A stretch of DNA of 64,000 nucleotides from Streptomyces sp. HUAS ZL42 (GCF_040782645.1 NZ_CP160403.1:4092001-4156000); one strand, 5' to 3'. Shown: positions 8,905-20,072, counted from the first letter of the stretch. Notes: a model not told the origin generated them from the sequence alone. Numbers and translations are program-made.

Positions 8905-9894
8905 GTGATCTCTCCGGTCTCCTCGATGCCCCGGAGCGCCCACCGGCAGCGGCCGGAGGCGACTCCCTATGTCGACCTCACCCGCGCCGAGTGGAGCGCG
9001 CTGCGCGACAAGACGCCGCTGCCGCTCACCGCCGAGGAGGTCGAGAAGCTGCGCGGCCTCGGTGACGTCATCGACCTCGACGAGGTGCGCGACATCTACC
9101 TCCCGCTGTCCCGGCTCCTCAACCTCTACATCGGCGCGACGGACGGTCTGCGAGGCGCCCTCAACACGTTCCTCGGCGAGCAGGGCTCCCAGTCCGGCAC
9201 CCCGTTCGTGATAGGAGTCGCCGGCTCGGTCGCGGTCGGCAAGTCCACCGTCGCCCGCCTCCTGCAGGCGCTGCTCTCCCGCTGGCCCGAGCACCCCCGC
9301 GTCGAACTGGTGACGACGGACGGCTTCCTCCTGCCCACCAGGGAACTCCAGGCCCGCGGCCTGATGTCGCGCAAGGGCTTCCCCGAGTCCTACGACCGGC
9401 GCGCCCTCACCCGCTTCGTCGCCGACATCAAGGCCGGCAAGGGCGAGGTGACGGCTCCGGTCTACTCGCACCTCATCTACGACATCGTCCCCGGCGAGAG
9501 GCTCACGGTCCGCCGCCCCGACATCCTCATCGTCGAGGGCCTGAACGTCCTGCAGCCCGCCCTCCCCGGCAAGGACGGCCGCACCCGGGTCGGCCTCGCC
9601 GACTACTTCGACTTCAGTGTGTACGTCGACGCCAGCGCCGAGGACATCGAGCGCTGGTACCTCAGCCGCTTCCGGAAGCTGCGCGCGACGGCCTTCCAGA
9701 ACCCGTCCTCCTACTTCCGCAAGTACACCCAGGTCTCCGAGGACGAGGCCCTCGACTACGCCCGTACCCTCTGGCGGACCATCAACAAGCCCAACCTGGT
9801 CGAGAACATCGCCCCCACCCGCGGCCGCGCCACCCTGATCCTGCGCAAGGGCCCTGACCACAAGGTGCGGCGTCTGAGCCTGCGCAAGCTGTAA
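8905..9894 (+). CDS. coaA: Type I pantothenate kinase
   Basis: 329 residues. P-loop [12 protein letters not shown] at residues 104-115 and the conserved TTDGFLLP and [10 protein letters not shown] segments identify the prokaryotic CoaA family. It catalyses the first committed step of CoA synthesis. GTG 8905 gives [18 protein letters not shown]; the ribosome-binding site is weak, and an internal ATG eight codons later is possible. The bases between glmS and coaA must contain both divergent promoters. Confidence 0.95.
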   Translation: MISPVSSMPRSAHRQRPEATPYVDLTRAEWSALRDKTPLPLTAEEVEKLRGLGDVIDLDEVRDIYLPLSRLLNLYIGATDGLRGALNTFLGEQGSQSGTPFVIGVAGSVAVGKSTVARLLQALLSRWPEHPRVELVTTDGFLLPTRELQARGLMSRKGFPESYDRRALTRFVADIKAGKGEVTAPVYSHLIYDIVPGERLTVRRPDILIVEGLNVLQPALPGKDGRTRVGLADYFDFSVYVDASAEDIERWYLSRFRKLRATAFQNPSSYFRKYTQVSEDEALDYARTLWRTINKPNLVENIAPTRGRATLILRKGPDHKVRRLSLRKL

Positions 9895-9925
9895 CGCCGT
9901 AACGCGGGCCTGTTAGAAAGACGCC

Positions 9926-10864
9926 ATGCTGCATCTGCGCCTGATCACACCGGCCGAGAAGACCGACGACGTGGTCCGCCTCATCGGGAACACGGTCGGT
10001 ACCACGCATGTCGTCGTGCTGCCCGGCGCCGCCCGCAACCCGGCCGGGGACGTCGTGATGTGCGACGTGGCGCGTGAGGCGGGCGACGAACTGCTCACCG
10101 GCCTACAGGAGTTGGGCCTCGAGGAGAGCGGATCGATCGCCGTCGAGAACATCGACCTGTCGCTGTCGAAGCGCGCCGACAAGGCGGAGGCCGAGGCGCC
10201 GGGCGAGGGCGCGGACGCGGTGCTGTGGGAGCACCTGACCGACGCGACGCACGAGGAGTCGACCCTCTCCGTCACGTACGTCGCCTTCATCACGCTGGCG
10301 ACGATGATCGCCGCCTGCGGTGTGGTGCTCGACAACGCGGTTCTGATCGTGGGCGCGATGGCGGTCGGCCCGGAGTTCGGCCCGCTGGCGGGCATCTGCA
10401 CCGCGGCTGTACAGCGTGCCCCACGCCTGGCCCTGCGGTCCCTGACCGCGCTGCTCGTCGGCTTCGCGGTGGCGATGGCAGTGACCGCGGGCTTCAGCCT
10501 CTTCATGGACGCCGTGGGTTTGTTCAGCAAGGCTCAGCTGGAGGCCGACCGCCCGAACACCGGCTTCATCTACGCCCCGGACTGGTTCTCGTTCGTGGTG
10601 GCGGTCCTGGCCGGGGCGGCGGGCACCCTCTCCCTGACATCCGCGAAGTCGGGCGCCCTGGTCGGTGTGGCCATCTCGGTGACGACGGTCCCGGCGGCCG
10701 CCAACGCGGCCGTGGCCCTGGTCTACGGCGACACAAACCAGACCCTGCGCTCTTCGGAACAACTGCTCCTGAACCTGCTGGGCATCATCCTGGCCGGCAC
10801 TCTGACGCTGCTGACCCAGAAGTGGCTCTGGTCGAAGCAGCGGCAACGGCCAACCGCCCTCTAG
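9926..10864 (+). CDS. DUF389 family membrane protein
   Basis: 312 residues. A soluble N-terminal domain of about 110 residues (MLHLRLITPAEKTDDVVRLI) is followed by the DUF389 membrane domain, with its motif NAVLIVGAMAVGPEFGPLAGI. Five or six hydrophobic segments are visible up to LLGIILAGTLTLLTQKW. The function of the family is not established. It lies 31 bases after coaA on the same strand, perhaps co-transcribed, and is convergent with glmM. Confidence 0.88.
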   Translation: MLHLRLITPAEKTDDVVRLIGNTVGTTHVVVLPGAARNPAGDVVMCDVAREAGDELLTGLQELGLEESGSIAVENIDLSLSKRADKAEAEAPGEGADAVLWEHLTDATHEESTLSVTYVAFITLATMIAACGVVLDNAVLIVGAMAVGPEFGPLAGICTAAVQRAPRLALRSLTALLVGFAVAMAVTAGFSLFMDAVGLFSKAQLEADRPNTGFIYAPDWFSFVVAVLAGAAGTLSLTSAKSGALVGVAISVTTVPAAANAAVALVYGDTNQTLRSSEQLLLNLLGIILAGTLTLLTQKWLWSKQRQRPTAL

Positions 10865-10983
10865 GGAAACGTGCCCAAGGGGGGCGGGGCTCTGACATCA
10901 TGCGGCTCCGCCGCGTGGGCGCGACAAGCCACGACGAACCCGCAGCCCGCCGACAGCAGAACTCCCCGCCCCCTACTCGAATA

Positions 10984-12342
10984 TCAGCCCAAAGCAGACT
11001 TCACCGCGTCGGCCAGCCGCCCGGCAACAGACTGAGCCTGCTCGATATCCGCCGCCTCGACCATCACCCGGACCAACGGCTCAGTACCCGACGGCCGCAG
11101 CAACACCCGTCCGGTCGACCCCAACTCCCGCTCCGCCTCGGCGACAGCCGCATCCAGCTCGGCCGAGTCCCCGACTCGGGACCTGTCGACGTCGGGCACA
11201 TTGATCAGCACCTGCGGCAACCGCTCCATCACGGCCGCCAGTTCCCGCAGCGACCGCCCGGTCTCCGCGACCCGAGCGGCCAGCATCAGCCCGGTCAGCG
11301 TCCCGTCGCCCGTGGTCGCGTGGTCCAGGATGATGACGTGCCCGGACTGCTCGCCGCCGAGGGCGTAGCCGTGCTCCTTCATCTCCTCCAGCACGTACCG
11401 GTCGCCGACCGCGGTCTGGACGAGGTTCAGTCCCTCCCGCTCGAGCGCGAGTTTGAAGCCGAGGTTGGACATGACGGTCGCCACGACGGTCTCGGCCCGC
11501 AGAGCGGAGCGTTCCCGCATCGCCAGCGCGAGCACCGCCAGGATCTGGTCGCCGTCGACCTCCTCGCCGGTGTGGTCCACGGCGAGGCAGCGGTCCGCGT
11601 CACCGTCGTGCGCGATACCGAGGGCGGCGCCGTGGGAGACGACCGCGGCCTTGAGCTTGTCCAGGTGCGTGGAGCCGCAGCCGTCGTTGATGTTGAGCCC
11701 GTCCGGCTCGGTGCCGATGGTGACGATCTCGGCTCCGGCCCGCGAGAACGCCTCCGGCGACACACGCGCGGCGGCGCCGTGCGCCTCGTCGAGGACGATC
11801 TTCAGACCGTCCAGGCGGTTCGGGAGTACGGCGATGAGGTGGGCGACGTACTTGTCGAAGCCCTCCTCGTAGTCCCGTACACGCCCCACACCGGCGCCGG
11901 TGGGCCGCTCCCAGGGCTCACCACGCCGGTGCTCCTCGTACACGCTCTCGATCTTGTCCTCGAGGTCGTCGGCGAGCTTGTGGCCACCGCGGGCGAAGAA
12001 CTTGACGCCGTTGTCGGGCATGGCGTTGTGGCTCGCGGAGAGCATCACGCCGAGATCGGCGCCGAGTGCTCCGGTCAGGTACGCCACGGCGGGCGTCGGC
12101 AGCACGCCGACCCGCAGGACGTCCACGCCGGCGCTGGCGAGGCCCGCGACCACGGCGGCCTCAAGGAACTCCCCGGACGCGCGCGGGTCCCGTCCGACCA
12201 CCGCCGTCGGCTTGTGGCCCTCGAAGGTGCCCGCCTCGGCCAGTACGTGCGCCGCCGCGACGGACAGGCCGAGAGCCATCTCGGCCGTCAGATCCGCGTT
12301 GGCGACACCACGCACGCCGTCCGTGCCGAAGAGTCGTCCCAC
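10984..12342 (-). CDS. glmM: Phosphoglucosamine mutase
   Basis: 452 residues from GTG 12342, which has AGGAGG four bases upstream and gives the canonical N-terminus [12 protein letters not shown]; longer frames upstream are not needed. The phosphoserine loop is [15 protein letters not shown] (Ser104), the metal loop DGDADRC, and the C-terminal phosphate-binding loop [12 protein letters not shown]. It converts GlcN-6-P from GlmS to GlcN-1-P for UDP-GlcNAc. Confidence 0.96.
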   Translation of the reverse strand: MGRLFGTDGVRGVANADLTAEMALGLSVAAAHVLAEAGTFEGHKPTAVVGRDPRASGEFLEAAVVAGLASAGVDVLRVGVLPTPAVAYLTGALGADLGVMLSASHNAMPDNGVKFFARGGHKLADDLEDKIESVYEEHRRGEPWERPTGAGVGRVRDYEEGFDKYVAHLIAVLPNRLDGLKIVLDEAHGAAARVSPEAFSRAGAEIVTIGTEPDGLNINDGCGSTHLDKLKAAVVSHGAALGIAHDGDADRCLAVDHTGEEVDGDQILAVLALAMRERSALRAETVVATVMSNLGFKLALEREGLNLVQTAVGDRYVLEEMKEHGYALGGEQSGHVIILDHATTGDGTLTGLMLAARVAETGRSLRELAAVMERLPQVLINVPDVDRSRVGDSAELDAAVAEAERELGSTGRVLLRPSGTEPLVRVMVEAADIEQAQSVAGRLADAVKSALG

Positions 12343-12518
12343 GTGTCCTCCTGAGGAAGCTTCAGTTTCGGAAGCCGTACCGGTTGCGGCCCGGGCACGC
12401 TGCTTCCGCATGCCAGGCAAACGATGCCTGAACTTCCGATGGCATTCGATGCCTGGGTATCCGATCGCACAAGATTTTGAGCACCTTGTGCCGTTATACG
12501 CCCGGGGGCGCTGATAAA

Positions 12519-12558
12519 CGAACGCCCCGGCGGCACTGGCGTGCCGCCGGGGCGTTCG
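12519..12558 (-). terminator. Intrinsic terminator of the rplM-rpsI operon
   Basis: A perfect 17-bp stem (CGAACGCCCCGGCGGCA and its complement) with a six-base loop lies 26 bases after the rpsI stop. On the minus strand it is followed by TTTATC, a weak U tract as is normal in Streptomyces. Confidence 0.85.
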
Positions 12559-12583
12559 AAGTACGAGCAGAGGCAGCAGACGA

Positions 12584-13096
12584 TTAACGCTTGCTGTACT
12601 GCGGGGCCTTGCGGGCCTTCTTCAGACCGGCCTTCTTGCGCTCGACCGCGCGGTCGTCGCGGCGGAGGAAGCCGGCCTTCTTGAGCGGGCCACGGTTGTT
12701 GTCGACGTCGGCCTCGTTCAGCGCGCGGGCGACACCGAGACGGAGCGCACCGGCCTGGCCGGAGACACCGCCACCGGCGATGCGGGCGATGACGTCGTAA
12801 CGGCCCTCGAGCTCGAGCACCTTGAAGGGCTCGTTGACCTCCTGCTGGTGCACCTTGTTCGGGAAGTAGTCCTCGAGGGTGCGGCCGTTGATCTTCCACT
12901 TGCCGGTGCCCGGAACGATCCGGACGCGGGCGATGGCGTTCTTGCGGCGGCCCAGGCCGGCGGCCGGCTGGGGCTCGCCGAAGCGGGAGGCCAGGGACTC
13001 CGAGGTGTACTCGCCCTCGACGGGGACCTCGGACTCGGTGGTGTAGCTGTCGATGTCAAGCTCTTCGAGCGGCTGCTCGGCAGTGGTCTCGGCCAC
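12584..13096 (-). CDS. rpsI: Small-subunit ribosomal protein uS9
   Basis: 170 residues: the S9 core ([17 protein letters not shown], ending in [16 protein letters not shown] with the terminal Lys-Arg that reaches the P site) preceded by a 40-residue acidic actinobacterial extension. It follows rplM by 42 bases in the usual rplM-rpsI operon and is closed by a strong terminator. Confidence 0.97.
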   Translation of the reverse strand: MAETTAEQPLEELDIDSYTTESEVPVEGEYTSESLASRFGEPQPAAGLGRRKNAIARVRIVPGTGKWKINGRTLEDYFPNKVHQQEVNEPFKVLELEGRYDVIARIAGGGVSGQAGALRLGVARALNEADVDNNRGPLKKAGFLRRDDRAVERKKAGLKKARKAPQYSKR

Positions 13097-13138
13097 GATT
13101 CTCCTCAGATTCTCTTCAGTCTTAGGGGGTGGCCGGAC

Positions 13139-13582
13139 TTACTGCGCGACCTGGGTGATCTCGAAAGGCACCGGCTGCTGGGCAGCGTGCGGGTGCTGGT
13201 CACCCTTGTAGACCTTCAGCTTCGAGAGCATCTGACGGCCCAGGGAGTTCTTGGGGAGCATGCCCTTGACGGCCTTCTCGATGGCCTTCTCGGGGTTCTT
13301 GTCGAGCAGCTCGTCGTAACGGACCGAGCGCAGACCACCCGGGTAGCCGGAGTGGCGGTACGCCATCTTCTGGGTCCGCTTGTTGCCGGAGAGGTGCACC
13401 TTGTCCGCGTTGATGATGATGACGAAGTCACCGGTGTCGACGTGGGGCGCGTAGATCGGCTTGTGCTTGCCCCGCAGAAGGGACGCGGCGGTGGTGGCGA
13501 GACGGCCCAGGACAACGTCCTGAGCGTCGATGACGTGCCACTGGCGCGTCACATCGCCGGGCTTGGGGCTGTACGTACGCAC
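13139..13582 (-). CDS. rplM: Large-subunit ribosomal protein uL13
   Basis: 147 residues from GTG 13582 ([20 protein letters not shown]). The conserved segments [18 protein letters not shown] and [13 protein letters not shown] are present. It is the first gene of the rplM-rpsI operon. The 203 bases upstream, to the end of the glycosyltransferase gene, hold its promoter; I could not fix the -35/-10 boxes with certainty. Confidence 0.97.
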   Translation of the reverse strand: MRTYSPKPGDVTRQWHVIDAQDVVLGRLATTAASLLRGKHKPIYAPHVDTGDFVIIINADKVHLSGNKRTQKMAYRHSGYPGGLRSVRYDELLDKNPEKAIEKAVKGMLPKNSLGRQMLSKLKVYKGDQHPHAAQQPVPFEITQVAQ

Positions 13583-13785
13583 GGTTCGTAGCCTTCGCTT
13601 CGAGTGAATGGTCCTGAACAGGTCACCGAAACGATCACGACAGCCTGGACCACTGCGGCGACGCATACCGCGTACGTGGGGTCGCTGGTCATCGGCCCGG
13701 TGGACCGGTGTAAGGGCCCGTCCCGTGAGAATGAGCAAGCCAATACACAACGAAGAAGCAGAATACCTGCGGCGCCGGGGCGGGG

Positions 13786-15003
13786 TCAAAACGGGGCCTC
13801 CGCCCTCGTCGCCTGCACCGGGGGCCGCCGCACCCGGACCTCCGCGTTCGGCCCGGACGGCCTCGCCCTCGAGCGCCGGAGGGACTGACAACCCACCGCC
13901 ACCATCAAGGTGTACAGCGTAAACGCATCCTTGAAGGCCCGACGTCGCGGCAGCTCCAGGTACGGCCAGATCAGGCCGGGGATCTGCGGGGCCAGGGCCA
14001 GCCAGAACCAGGGGCTGCGGGCAGCCGAGCCGGGGTACGGGAGACCGGCGAGCAGGAGCGGGAGGACGACCATGAGGTAGTGGTCGTACGACGGCCTGGA
14101 GACGAGGAACGCCGAGAGCATCAGGGTCGCGGAGGTCTCCGCCAGGCGCAGTGGGCCGGGGTCGGCCCGGCGCCAGCGGCGGTACGCGCAGGCCACTCCG
14201 GCAGCGCAGGCCAGCAGGGCGGCCGCCTTGGCGAGCGGCGAGGGCATTCCGAGCCGCGGCAGCACCGCCGCAGGCGATGCCTCGTAGAGCCGTACGAAGT
14301 CGTCGTGGCCGCGCAGCAGGAACGGCAGGGTGTGGGTGAGGAAGCCCGCGGGGTCGGGCAGCGCGAGGGCCGCGGTCGCGGACGCGGCCGTCGGGACCAG
14401 GACCAGCACGCCCAGCGCGCGCCAGCGGCGGGCGAAGACGAACAGCAGCGCCATCGGGGCGAGCAGCGGCTTCAGCGCCACCGCCGCGCCGATCACCGCA
14501 CCCGCCGCCACCCACCGGCCCCGGCTCACCAGCAGCAGCCCCAGCGGCAGCGCCAGTGCGGCGGTGACGGTCCAGTTGCCCAGCAGGACCAGGTGCCCGA
14601 AGGGGGCGAAGGCACCCGCGAGCCCGGTCAGGCCGAGGGCCGCGAAGCGGCTGCGCAGGGGAACGTCGTGGACACGCAGGGCGCAGGCCCAGCCGGCGGC
14701 CAGAAAGGCGGTCACCGTCAGCGGCACGAGCACACGCAGCGCGGTCAACGGCAGCAGAGCCTGCGGTACGGCGGCCAGGACCGCGCTCGGGAGATAGAGG
14801 AAGTGCGGATCGGCGTACGGCGAGCCGCCGGTCAGCCACGCCCCGGCCGCCCGCACGACGATCGCGTTGTCCATCCCGCCGTCCGGGGTGGACCGCCCGA
14901 CGTGCCCCGCCATCGCCCCCAGCACGACCGCGGGCGCCGCCCACAGCCGCCAGGGCGCCCGTCCCATCAGCCACCCGGAGATGTCGCTTTTGCCCGCCTT
15001 CAT
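13786..15003 (-). CDS. GT87-type (DUF2029) polyprenyl-phosphate-dependent glycosyltransferase, integral membrane
   Basis: 405 residues from ATG 15003. About ten hydrophobic segments alternate with short loops. The early luminal stretch [31 protein letters not shown] has the Asp and the Y-x-D-P-H-F-x-Y-P pattern of actinobacterial GT87 mannosyltransferases, and [15 protein letters not shown] near the C-terminus is also family-like. It probably adds a sugar, likely mannose, outside the membrane; donor and acceptor are inferred only. It ends 203 bases before rplM on the same strand and is not obviously part of that operon. Confidence 0.75.
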   Translation of the reverse strand: MKAGKSDISGWLMGRAPWRLWAAPAVVLGAMAGHVGRSTPDGGMDNAIVVRAAGAWLTGGSPYADPHFLYLPSAVLAAVPQALLPLTALRVLVPLTVTAFLAAGWACALRVHDVPLRSRFAALGLTGLAGAFAPFGHLVLLGNWTVTAALALPLGLLLVSRGRWVAAGAVIGAAVALKPLLAPMALLFVFARRWRALGVLVLVPTAASATAALALPDPAGFLTHTLPFLLRGHDDFVRLYEASPAAVLPRLGMPSPLAKAAALLACAAGVACAYRRWRRADPGPLRLAETSATLMLSAFLVSRPSYDHYLMVVLPLLLAGLPYPGSAARSPWFWLALAPQIPGLIWPYLELPRRRAFKDAFTLYTLMVAVGCQSLRRSRARPSGPNAEVRVRRPPVQATRAEAPF

Positions 15004-15157
15004 TCGGTGAACGTTAGCTTCAGCGCACCGAGACCTGGCCGACGTACACGGGCGAGCCCCGGATCCCGTCCTTTTGATGTGGATCGTCGCGCTTCGCGCC
15101 GGGCCGGAACGCGCAGTCGCACGAGCAACACCCGTCCCCCGTCTAAGATGACGCCCC

Positions 15158-16033
15158 ATGAGCTATGGGCAGGGGGGACCCCAGTCCCAGTGGGATCCCT
15201 GGAAACCGCATTCGCAGCAGCCGTGGGCCGACGGCGGTGGCGACACGCCGGACTGGGCGGCGCTCGCCGAGGCCTCCGAGACACGCGCAAAGCGTCGTCG
15301 GCTGCTGCTCATCGGCGGTGGCGCGATCGCCACGCTCGCGATCGGCACCGCAGTGGCGATGGCCGTGGTCTCGGCGAACGGCAACGACGAGGCGTCGAAC
15401 AAGCCGACCTCGCTGCCCGCGAGCGGGGACATCCCGAGCGGGACCGCCACGGCGCCGTCGTTCGCCCCGACCAGCGCCCCTCCGCCGCTGGACCCGAAGG
15501 ACTTCGTCGCCAGCAAGAGCAAGGACAAGGCTCCGATCGGCACGGACATCCTGTTCCCGGGCACGCAGCTCACCATGGACTCGGTCGTGTACAAGAAGGG
15601 GCCGACGGCCGACACCACCAAGTGCGCCACGGCCGCCGAGGGCACGCTCCCGAAGGTCCTCACCGCCAACGGCTGCACCCGGCTGATGCGCGTCACGTAC
15701 ACCCTGGACGGCATCGCGGTGACGGTCGGCGTGGCCGTCTTCGACACCGAGGCCCAGGCGACCAAGGCCAAGGGCCAGGCGGACAGCAAGAGCATCGTCA
15801 AGGCGCTGTCCGGCAAGGGCGTCAAGGCCTTCTGCTCCGGCGCGGTCTGCCGCTCGACGACCAACTCCTACGGCCGGTACGCCTACTTCACCATCACGGG
15901 CTTCACCAACGGCAAGGACGTGACGACGAAGGACACGAAGGTCTTCGCCACGGGCGACGACCTGGCCGAGTTCACGTTCCGCCAGATCCGCCGCAGGGGC
16001 GAGGCCCAGGCGTCGGAGGCGGCGAACGGGTAA
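15158..16033 (+). CDS. Single-pass membrane or secreted hypothetical protein
   Basis: 291 residues. The N-terminus is Gln/Pro/Trp-rich and cytoplasmic (MSYGQGGPQSQWDPWKP), then a basic RAKRRR stop, one membrane segment at about residues 48-70 (LLLIGGGAIATLAIGTAVAM), a Ser/Pro/Thr linker, and an extracytoplasmic domain of about 180 residues with four Cys (KCATAAEG, NGCTRL, FCSGAVCRS), possibly two disulfides. I recognise no domain. It is divergent from the glycosyltransferase gene and convergent with truA. Confidence 0.7.
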   Translation: MSYGQGGPQSQWDPWKPHSQQPWADGGGDTPDWAALAEASETRAKRRRLLLIGGGAIATLAIGTAVAMAVVSANGNDEASNKPTSLPASGDIPSGTATAPSFAPTSAPPPLDPKDFVASKSKDKAPIGTDILFPGTQLTMDSVVYKKGPTADTTKCATAAEGTLPKVLTANGCTRLMRVTYTLDGIAVTVGVAVFDTEAQATKAKGQADSKSIVKALSGKGVKAFCSGAVCRSTTNSYGRYAYFTITGFTNGKDVTTKDTKVFATGDDLAEFTFRQIRRRGEAQASEAANG

Positions 16034-16049
16034 CGCCGCGAGCATGTCC

Positions 16050-16112
16050 GTCCGTCCGCGGGCCGTTGCTGTCCGTCCGCGGGCAGCTGCCGTCCGTCCG
16101 CGGGCATGCGTG
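16050..16112. repeat. Three tandem copies of a 21-bp unit
   Basis: Units start at 16050, 16071 and 16092. Each opens with GTCCGTCCGCGGGC and ends in a variable seven-base part. The array begins 16 bases after the stop of the upstream gene and abuts a large palindrome. It is non-coding. Confidence 0.8.
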
Positions 16113-16200
16113 CCTCCCCCACTGCCTCAATGGCGTGGGAGGTGCCCCCAGGGGCGATGGGGGTCCCCCCCGCTCGAGCGAAGCCGAGAGTGGGGGGAGG
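16113..16200. repeat. Streptomyces-type dispersed palindrome, probably a bidirectional terminator
   Basis: The outer arms CCTCCCCCACT and AGTGGGGGGAGG enclose inner complementary GC-rich tracts and the stretch GCTCGAGCGAAGCCGAGAG. From memory this type of sequence recurs many times in Streptomyces genomes between convergent genes. Here it separates the 291-residue protein gene from truA. Confidence 0.65.
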
Positions 16201-16284
16201 GCGGGCGCGGGCGGCACCCCGCAAGCGCCGGGCTGCGCGACCCACCCAGCCTCAGCCCCAGCGCCCGGCACGATGGAACCCGGC

Positions 16285-17139
16285 TCAGCAGCAGCCCGCA
16301 CCCGGCAGTGACCGCTTGTTCCGCGCCTCCCTGCTCCGCGCGGCGAGCAGTTCGTCCGCCGGGTAGCCGACCTCCTCCAGCGTCAGCCCGTGCGGCCGTA
16401 CGACGTGGACGGCGGAATCCCGTACGCCCGCGGCGAGCACCTTGCCCGGCCAGTCCGGCGGCCGGTGCCCGTCCCCCACGAACAGCAGCGCCCCGATCAG
16501 CGAACGCACCATGTTGTGGCAGAACGCGTCGGCGCGGACGGTCGCGGTGACGATCCCGTCGCCCCCGCGCTCGAGGCTCAGCTCCTGCAGCGTACGGATG
16601 GTCGTGGCCCCCTCCCGCTTCTTGCAGTAGGCGGCGAAGTCGTGCTCGCCGAGCAGCCGCCGCGCGGCCTCGTTCATCGCGTCGACGTCCAGGGGCCAGT
16701 CGTGCCAGAGGACGTGGTTGCGCAGCAGCGGGTCCACGCCGCCGGGGTTGTCCGTGACCCGGTACGCGTACCGGCGCCAGATCGCCGAGAAACGGGCGTT
16801 GAAGCCGCTGGGCGCCTCCCGCAGGGCCCACACCCGCACATCCCTGGACAGGCGCCCGGCGAGCCGCTTGAGCAGCTTGTCGTGGTGCTCGCCCCAGACC
16901 TCCCGGGGCAGATCGACGTGGGCGACCTGGCCCCGGGCGTGCACACCGGCATCCGTGCGCCCGGCCACGGTCAGCTCGTACGTCTCCCGGGACCGCGTGA
17001 CCGTGCGCAGCGCGTCCTCGATCTCCGCCTGCACGGTCCGCCGTCCCCCGGCCTGCTTGGCCCACCCGGAGAACTCCGTCCCGTCGTACGAGAGATCCAT
17101 CCGCACCCGCACGAACCCGGCCTGTACTTCGTCACTCAC
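16285..17139 (-). CDS. truA: tRNA pseudouridine(38-40) synthase
   Basis: 284 residues. The catalytic Asp is in [16 protein letters not shown], and the N-terminus [18 protein letters not shown] is typical of TruA. It starts at GTG 17139 with AGAGGA upstream. It is the last gene after rplQ, a conserved position in actinobacteria, but a hairpin separates the two. Confidence 0.95.
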   Translation of the reverse strand: MSDEVQAGFVRVRMDLSYDGTEFSGWAKQAGGRRTVQAEIEDALRTVTRSRETYELTVAGRTDAGVHARGQVAHVDLPREVWGEHHDKLLKRLAGRLSRDVRVWALREAPSGFNARFSAIWRRYAYRVTDNPGGVDPLLRNHVLWHDWPLDVDAMNEAARRLLGEHDFAAYCKKREGATTIRTLQELSLERGGDGIVTATVRADAFCHNMVRSLIGALLFVGDGHRPPDWPGKVLAAGVRDSAVHVVRPHGLTLEEVGYPADELLAARSREARNKRSLPGAGCC

Positions 17140-17162
17140 CCTGGATCCTCTCAGGAACGCGA

Positions 17163-17192
17163 AACGGGTCCGCCCCTCAGGGCGGACCCGTT
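17163..17192 (-). terminator. Hairpin terminator after rplQ
   Basis: A perfect 13-bp stem (AACGGGTCCGCCC and its complement) with loop CTCA lies 15 bases after the rplQ stop and 24 bases before the truA start. It probably ends the alpha operon, with partial read-through possible into truA. Confidence 0.75.
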
Positions 17193-17206
17193 CACAAGGC
17201 AGAGCC

Positions 17207-17743
17207 TCAGGCGTCCTTGGACTCTTCGGCTGCGTCCTCGGCCTCGTCGGCCTTGGTCACGTCGACCTTGGCGTCCTCGACCGCGGCGTCCTCGACCTTG
17301 GTCTCCTCGACCTTGGCCTCGTCGGCTTCCTTGACCGCGCGCTTGGTCGCGGCCTCGGCCTCGCCGACCGCCTTCTGCTGCACCGTCAGCGCCTCGACCA
17401 GCTCGATGACAGCCATGGGCGCGTTGTCGCCACGGCGGTTACCGATCTTGGTGATGCGGGTGTAGCCACCCGGACGGTTCTCGTACCGCGGGCCGATCTC
17501 GGTGAAGAGCGTGTGGACGATGCCCTTGTCCGTGATGACCTGGAGCACCTGACGGCGGTTGTGAAGGTCGCCCTTCTTCGCCTTGGTGATCAGACGCTCG
17601 GCGTACGGCCGCAGACGGCGGGCCTTCGCCTCGGTGGTGGTGATACGGCCGTGCTCGAACAGCGACTTCGCGAGGTTCGCGAGGAGCAGCTTCTCGTGCG
17701 CGGCACTGCCGCCCAGACGGGCACCCTTGGTGGGCCTCGGCAT
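17207..17743 (-). CDS. rplQ: Large-subunit ribosomal protein bL17
   Basis: 178 residues. The first 120 are canonical L17 ([20 protein letters not shown], then [20 protein letters not shown]). The remaining 55 are an Ala/Glu/Asp/Lys/Val-rich low-complexity tail typical of Streptomyces L17 and absent from most bacteria. It follows rpoA in the alpha operon. Confidence 0.96.
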   Translation of the reverse strand: MPRPTKGARLGGSAAHEKLLLANLAKSLFEHGRITTTEAKARRLRPYAERLITKAKKGDLHNRRQVLQVITDKGIVHTLFTEIGPRYENRPGGYTRITKIGNRRGDNAPMAVIELVEALTVQQKAVGEAEAATKRAVKEADEAKVEETKVEDAAVEDAKVDVTKADEAEDAAEESKDA

Positions 17744-17823
17744 TGTTCTTCTCCTGTGTGTCTGCCCCGGCCGTGTCAGGTACCAGGGTCAGTATCCGAG
17801 CGGGCGGGTTTGCCCGTCGGAGA

Positions 17824-17851
17824 TCCGGGGTCCGCTGACGCGGACCCCGGA
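17824..17851 (-). other. Perfect intercistronic hairpin between rpoA and rplQ
   Basis: Twelve-base arms (TCCGGGGTCCGC and its complement) around loop TGAC, nine bases after the rpoA stop. There is no U tract, so an mRNA-processing or stability element, or partial attenuator, is more likely than a full terminator. Confidence 0.6.
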
Positions 17852-17860
17852 AGCGGAGAC

Positions 17861-18883
17861 TCAGTACTGCTCGGTCTCCACAAAGCCCGCGTCCGCGTCG
17901 TCGTCGGCGCCGAAGGCGTCGGCAGCGGCCGTGGGGTCGAATCCGGGCGGGCTGTCCTTCAGGGCCAGGCCCATGCCGGCCAGCTTCGCCTTGACCTCGT
18001 CGATGGACTTCGCACCGAAGTTACGGATGTCCAGGAGGTCGGCCTCGGAGCGGGCAACGAGCTCACCCACGGAGTGGATGCCCTCACGCTTGAGGCAGTT
18101 GTACGACCGAACGGTGAGCTCGAGCTCCTCGATCGGCAGCGCCAGATCGGCAGCGAGCGCGGCGTCCGTCGGGGACGGACCCATGTCGATGCCCTCGGCG
18201 TCGATGTTGAGCTCACGCGCCAGACCGAACAGCTCGACCAGGGTCTTACCGGCCGACGCCATGGCGTCACGCGGACGCATGGCCTGCTTGGTCTCGACGT
18301 CGACGATCAGCTTGTCGAAGTCGGTGCGCTGCTCGACACGGGTCGCCTCGACCTTGTACGTGACCTTCAGCACGGGGCTGTAGATGGAGTCGACCGGGAT
18401 ACGGCCGATCTCCTGGCCCACCTGCTTGTTCTGCACGGCGGAGACGTAACCGCGACCGCGCTCGACGGTCAGCTCCATCTCCAGCTTGCCCTTGCCGTTG
18501 AGCGTGGCGAGGACGAGGTCGGGGTTGTGCACCTCGACACCGGCCGGGGGCGCGATGTCGGCGGCGGTGACGAGACCCGGGCCCTGCTTGCGCAGGTACA
18601 TCACGACCGGCTCGTCGTGCTCCGAGGAGACGACCAGCTGCTTGATGTTGAGGATCAGGTCGGTGACGTCCTCCTTGACGCCCGGCACGGTGGTGAACTC
18701 GTGCAGAACGCCGTCGATGCGGATGGACGTGACCGCCGCACCCGGGATCGAGGAGAGGAGCGTACGACGCAGGGAGTTGCCGAGGGTGTAGCCGAAGCCC
18801 GGCTCCAGCGGCTCGATCACGAACCGGGAGCGGAACTCGTCGACGACCTCTTCGGTCAACGAGGGACGCTGAGCGATCAGCAT
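17861..18883 (-). CDS. rpoA: DNA-directed RNA polymerase alpha subunit
   Basis: 340 residues. N-terminal dimerisation domain ([20 protein letters not shown]), then the C-terminal domain with [16 protein letters not shown] and [20 protein letters not shown], which contacts UP elements and activators. The extreme C-terminus is acidic ([12 protein letters not shown]), as in other Streptomyces. It lies between rpsK and rplQ in the alpha operon. Confidence 0.98.
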   Translation of the reverse strand: MLIAQRPSLTEEVVDEFRSRFVIEPLEPGFGYTLGNSLRRTLLSSIPGAAVTSIRIDGVLHEFTTVPGVKEDVTDLILNIKQLVVSSEHDEPVVMYLRKQGPGLVTAADIAPPAGVEVHNPDLVLATLNGKGKLEMELTVERGRGYVSAVQNKQVGQEIGRIPVDSIYSPVLKVTYKVEATRVEQRTDFDKLIVDVETKQAMRPRDAMASAGKTLVELFGLARELNIDAEGIDMGPSPTDAALAADLALPIEELELTVRSYNCLKREGIHSVGELVARSEADLLDIRNFGAKSIDEVKAKLAGMGLALKDSPPGFDPTAAADAFGADDDADAGFVETEQY

Positions 18884-19035
18884 GTGTGGATCAGATCCTT
18901 CTTTCGTGGACGCCCGCTATTTGACGTCCGACGGAAACCGCACCTGTGAGAAGCGCGGGTACTGCAAGGGTACGGGCGATACGGCCCTTTTACGGTGCCG
19001 TACCGCCCGAAATCCCCAGCCCGACCGGCCGTGCG

Positions 19036-19440
19036 TCAGACGCGACGACGCTTCGGCGGACGGCAGCCGTTGTGCGGGGTCGGGGTGACGTCCTGGATGG
19101 AGCCGACCTCGAGGCCCGTGGCCTGCAGGGAGCGGATCGCGGTCTCACGACCGGAACCCGGGCCCTTCACGAACACGTCGACCTTGCGCATGCCGTGCTC
19201 CTGGGCGCGGCGGGCAGCCGACTCGGCGGCCATCTGCGCGGCGAACGGCGTGGACTTCCGGGAGCCCTTGAAGCCGACGTGGCCGGCGGAGGCCCAGGAG
19301 ATCACGTTGCCGGACGGGTCCGTGATCGAGACGATCGTGTTGTTGAACGTGCTCTTGATGTGCGCGTGACCGTGAGCGACGTTCTTCTTTTCCTTGCGGC
19401 GCACCTTCTTGGCAGCGCCCTGACGTCCCTTGGGGGGCAT
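19036..19440 (-). CDS. rpsK: Small-subunit ribosomal protein uS11
   Basis: 134 residues. Contains [20 protein letters not shown] and the C-terminal motif [18 protein letters not shown]. The basic N-terminal extension is typical of actinobacteria. The 152-base gap before rpoA contains no gene. Confidence 0.97.
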   Translation of the reverse strand: MPPKGRQGAAKKVRRKEKKNVAHGHAHIKSTFNNTIVSITDPSGNVISWASAGHVGFKGSRKSTPFAAQMAAESAARRAQEHGMRKVDVFVKGPGSGRETAIRSLQATGLEVGSIQDVTPTPHNGCRPPKRRRV

Positions 19441-19504
19441 CTATAACTCCTACGGGAGGTGGTCGGTCCTACAGCGAAGACCGTGGACAGGTGTCCGCTG
19501 CGGA

Positions 19505-19885
19505 CTACTTCTTGCCCGGCTTCTTCTTGCCGGCGATGGCGCGACGCGGGCCCTTGCGGGTGCGGGCGTTGGTGCTGGTGCGCTGACCGCGGACGGGCAG
19601 ACCGCGGCGGTGACGCAGACCCTGGTAGCAGCCGATCTCGACCTTGCGGCGGATGTCGGCCTGGATCTCGCGACGGAGGTCACCCTCGGTCTTGATGTTG
19701 TTGTCGACGTACTCGCGGATCGCGACGAGCTGCTCCTCGGAGAGGTCGCGAACGCGAGTGTTCGGGTCGATGCCGGTCTCGGCCAGCGTCTGCTGGGAGA
19801 GGGTCCGGCCGATGCCGAACACGTAGGTGAGGGCGACCTCCACGCGCTTGTCGCGCGGGATGTCAACACCGGAAACGCGTGCCAT
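19505..19885 (-). CDS. rpsM: Small-subunit ribosomal protein uS13
   Basis: 126 residues: [20 protein letters not shown], the helix-hairpin-helix region [20 protein letters not shown], and the RNA-contacting tail [20 protein letters not shown]. It sits between rpmJ and rpsK. Confidence 0.97.
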   Translation of the reverse strand: MARVSGVDIPRDKRVEVALTYVFGIGRTLSQQTLAETGIDPNTRVRDLSEEQLVAIREYVDNNIKTEGDLRREIQADIRRKVEIGCYQGLRHRRGLPVRGQRTSTNARTRKGPRRAIAGKKKPGKK

Positions 19886-20072
19886 TCAATGGCTCCAGTT
19901 GATCTTCGGAGGTCTTCCGCAGAACCGGATCCCGGCCGCCGTACCAGGTACGAACCGGGTCCCCGGCCTCCGAACCGGGGGTGTCAAGCCGCTTGGCTTG
20001 GGCCCTGCAAATGAACATATTCAGCTTGCGTCGCGCGAATTCTGCGGAATGCAGAGGGTTGCGGTCGTGCGG

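Noticed and set aside
13139..14974. Long minus-strand frame joining rplM to upstream sequence
   Set aside because: Only the rplM part (to GTG 13582) is real; upstream it is the wrong frame of the glycosyltransferase gene.
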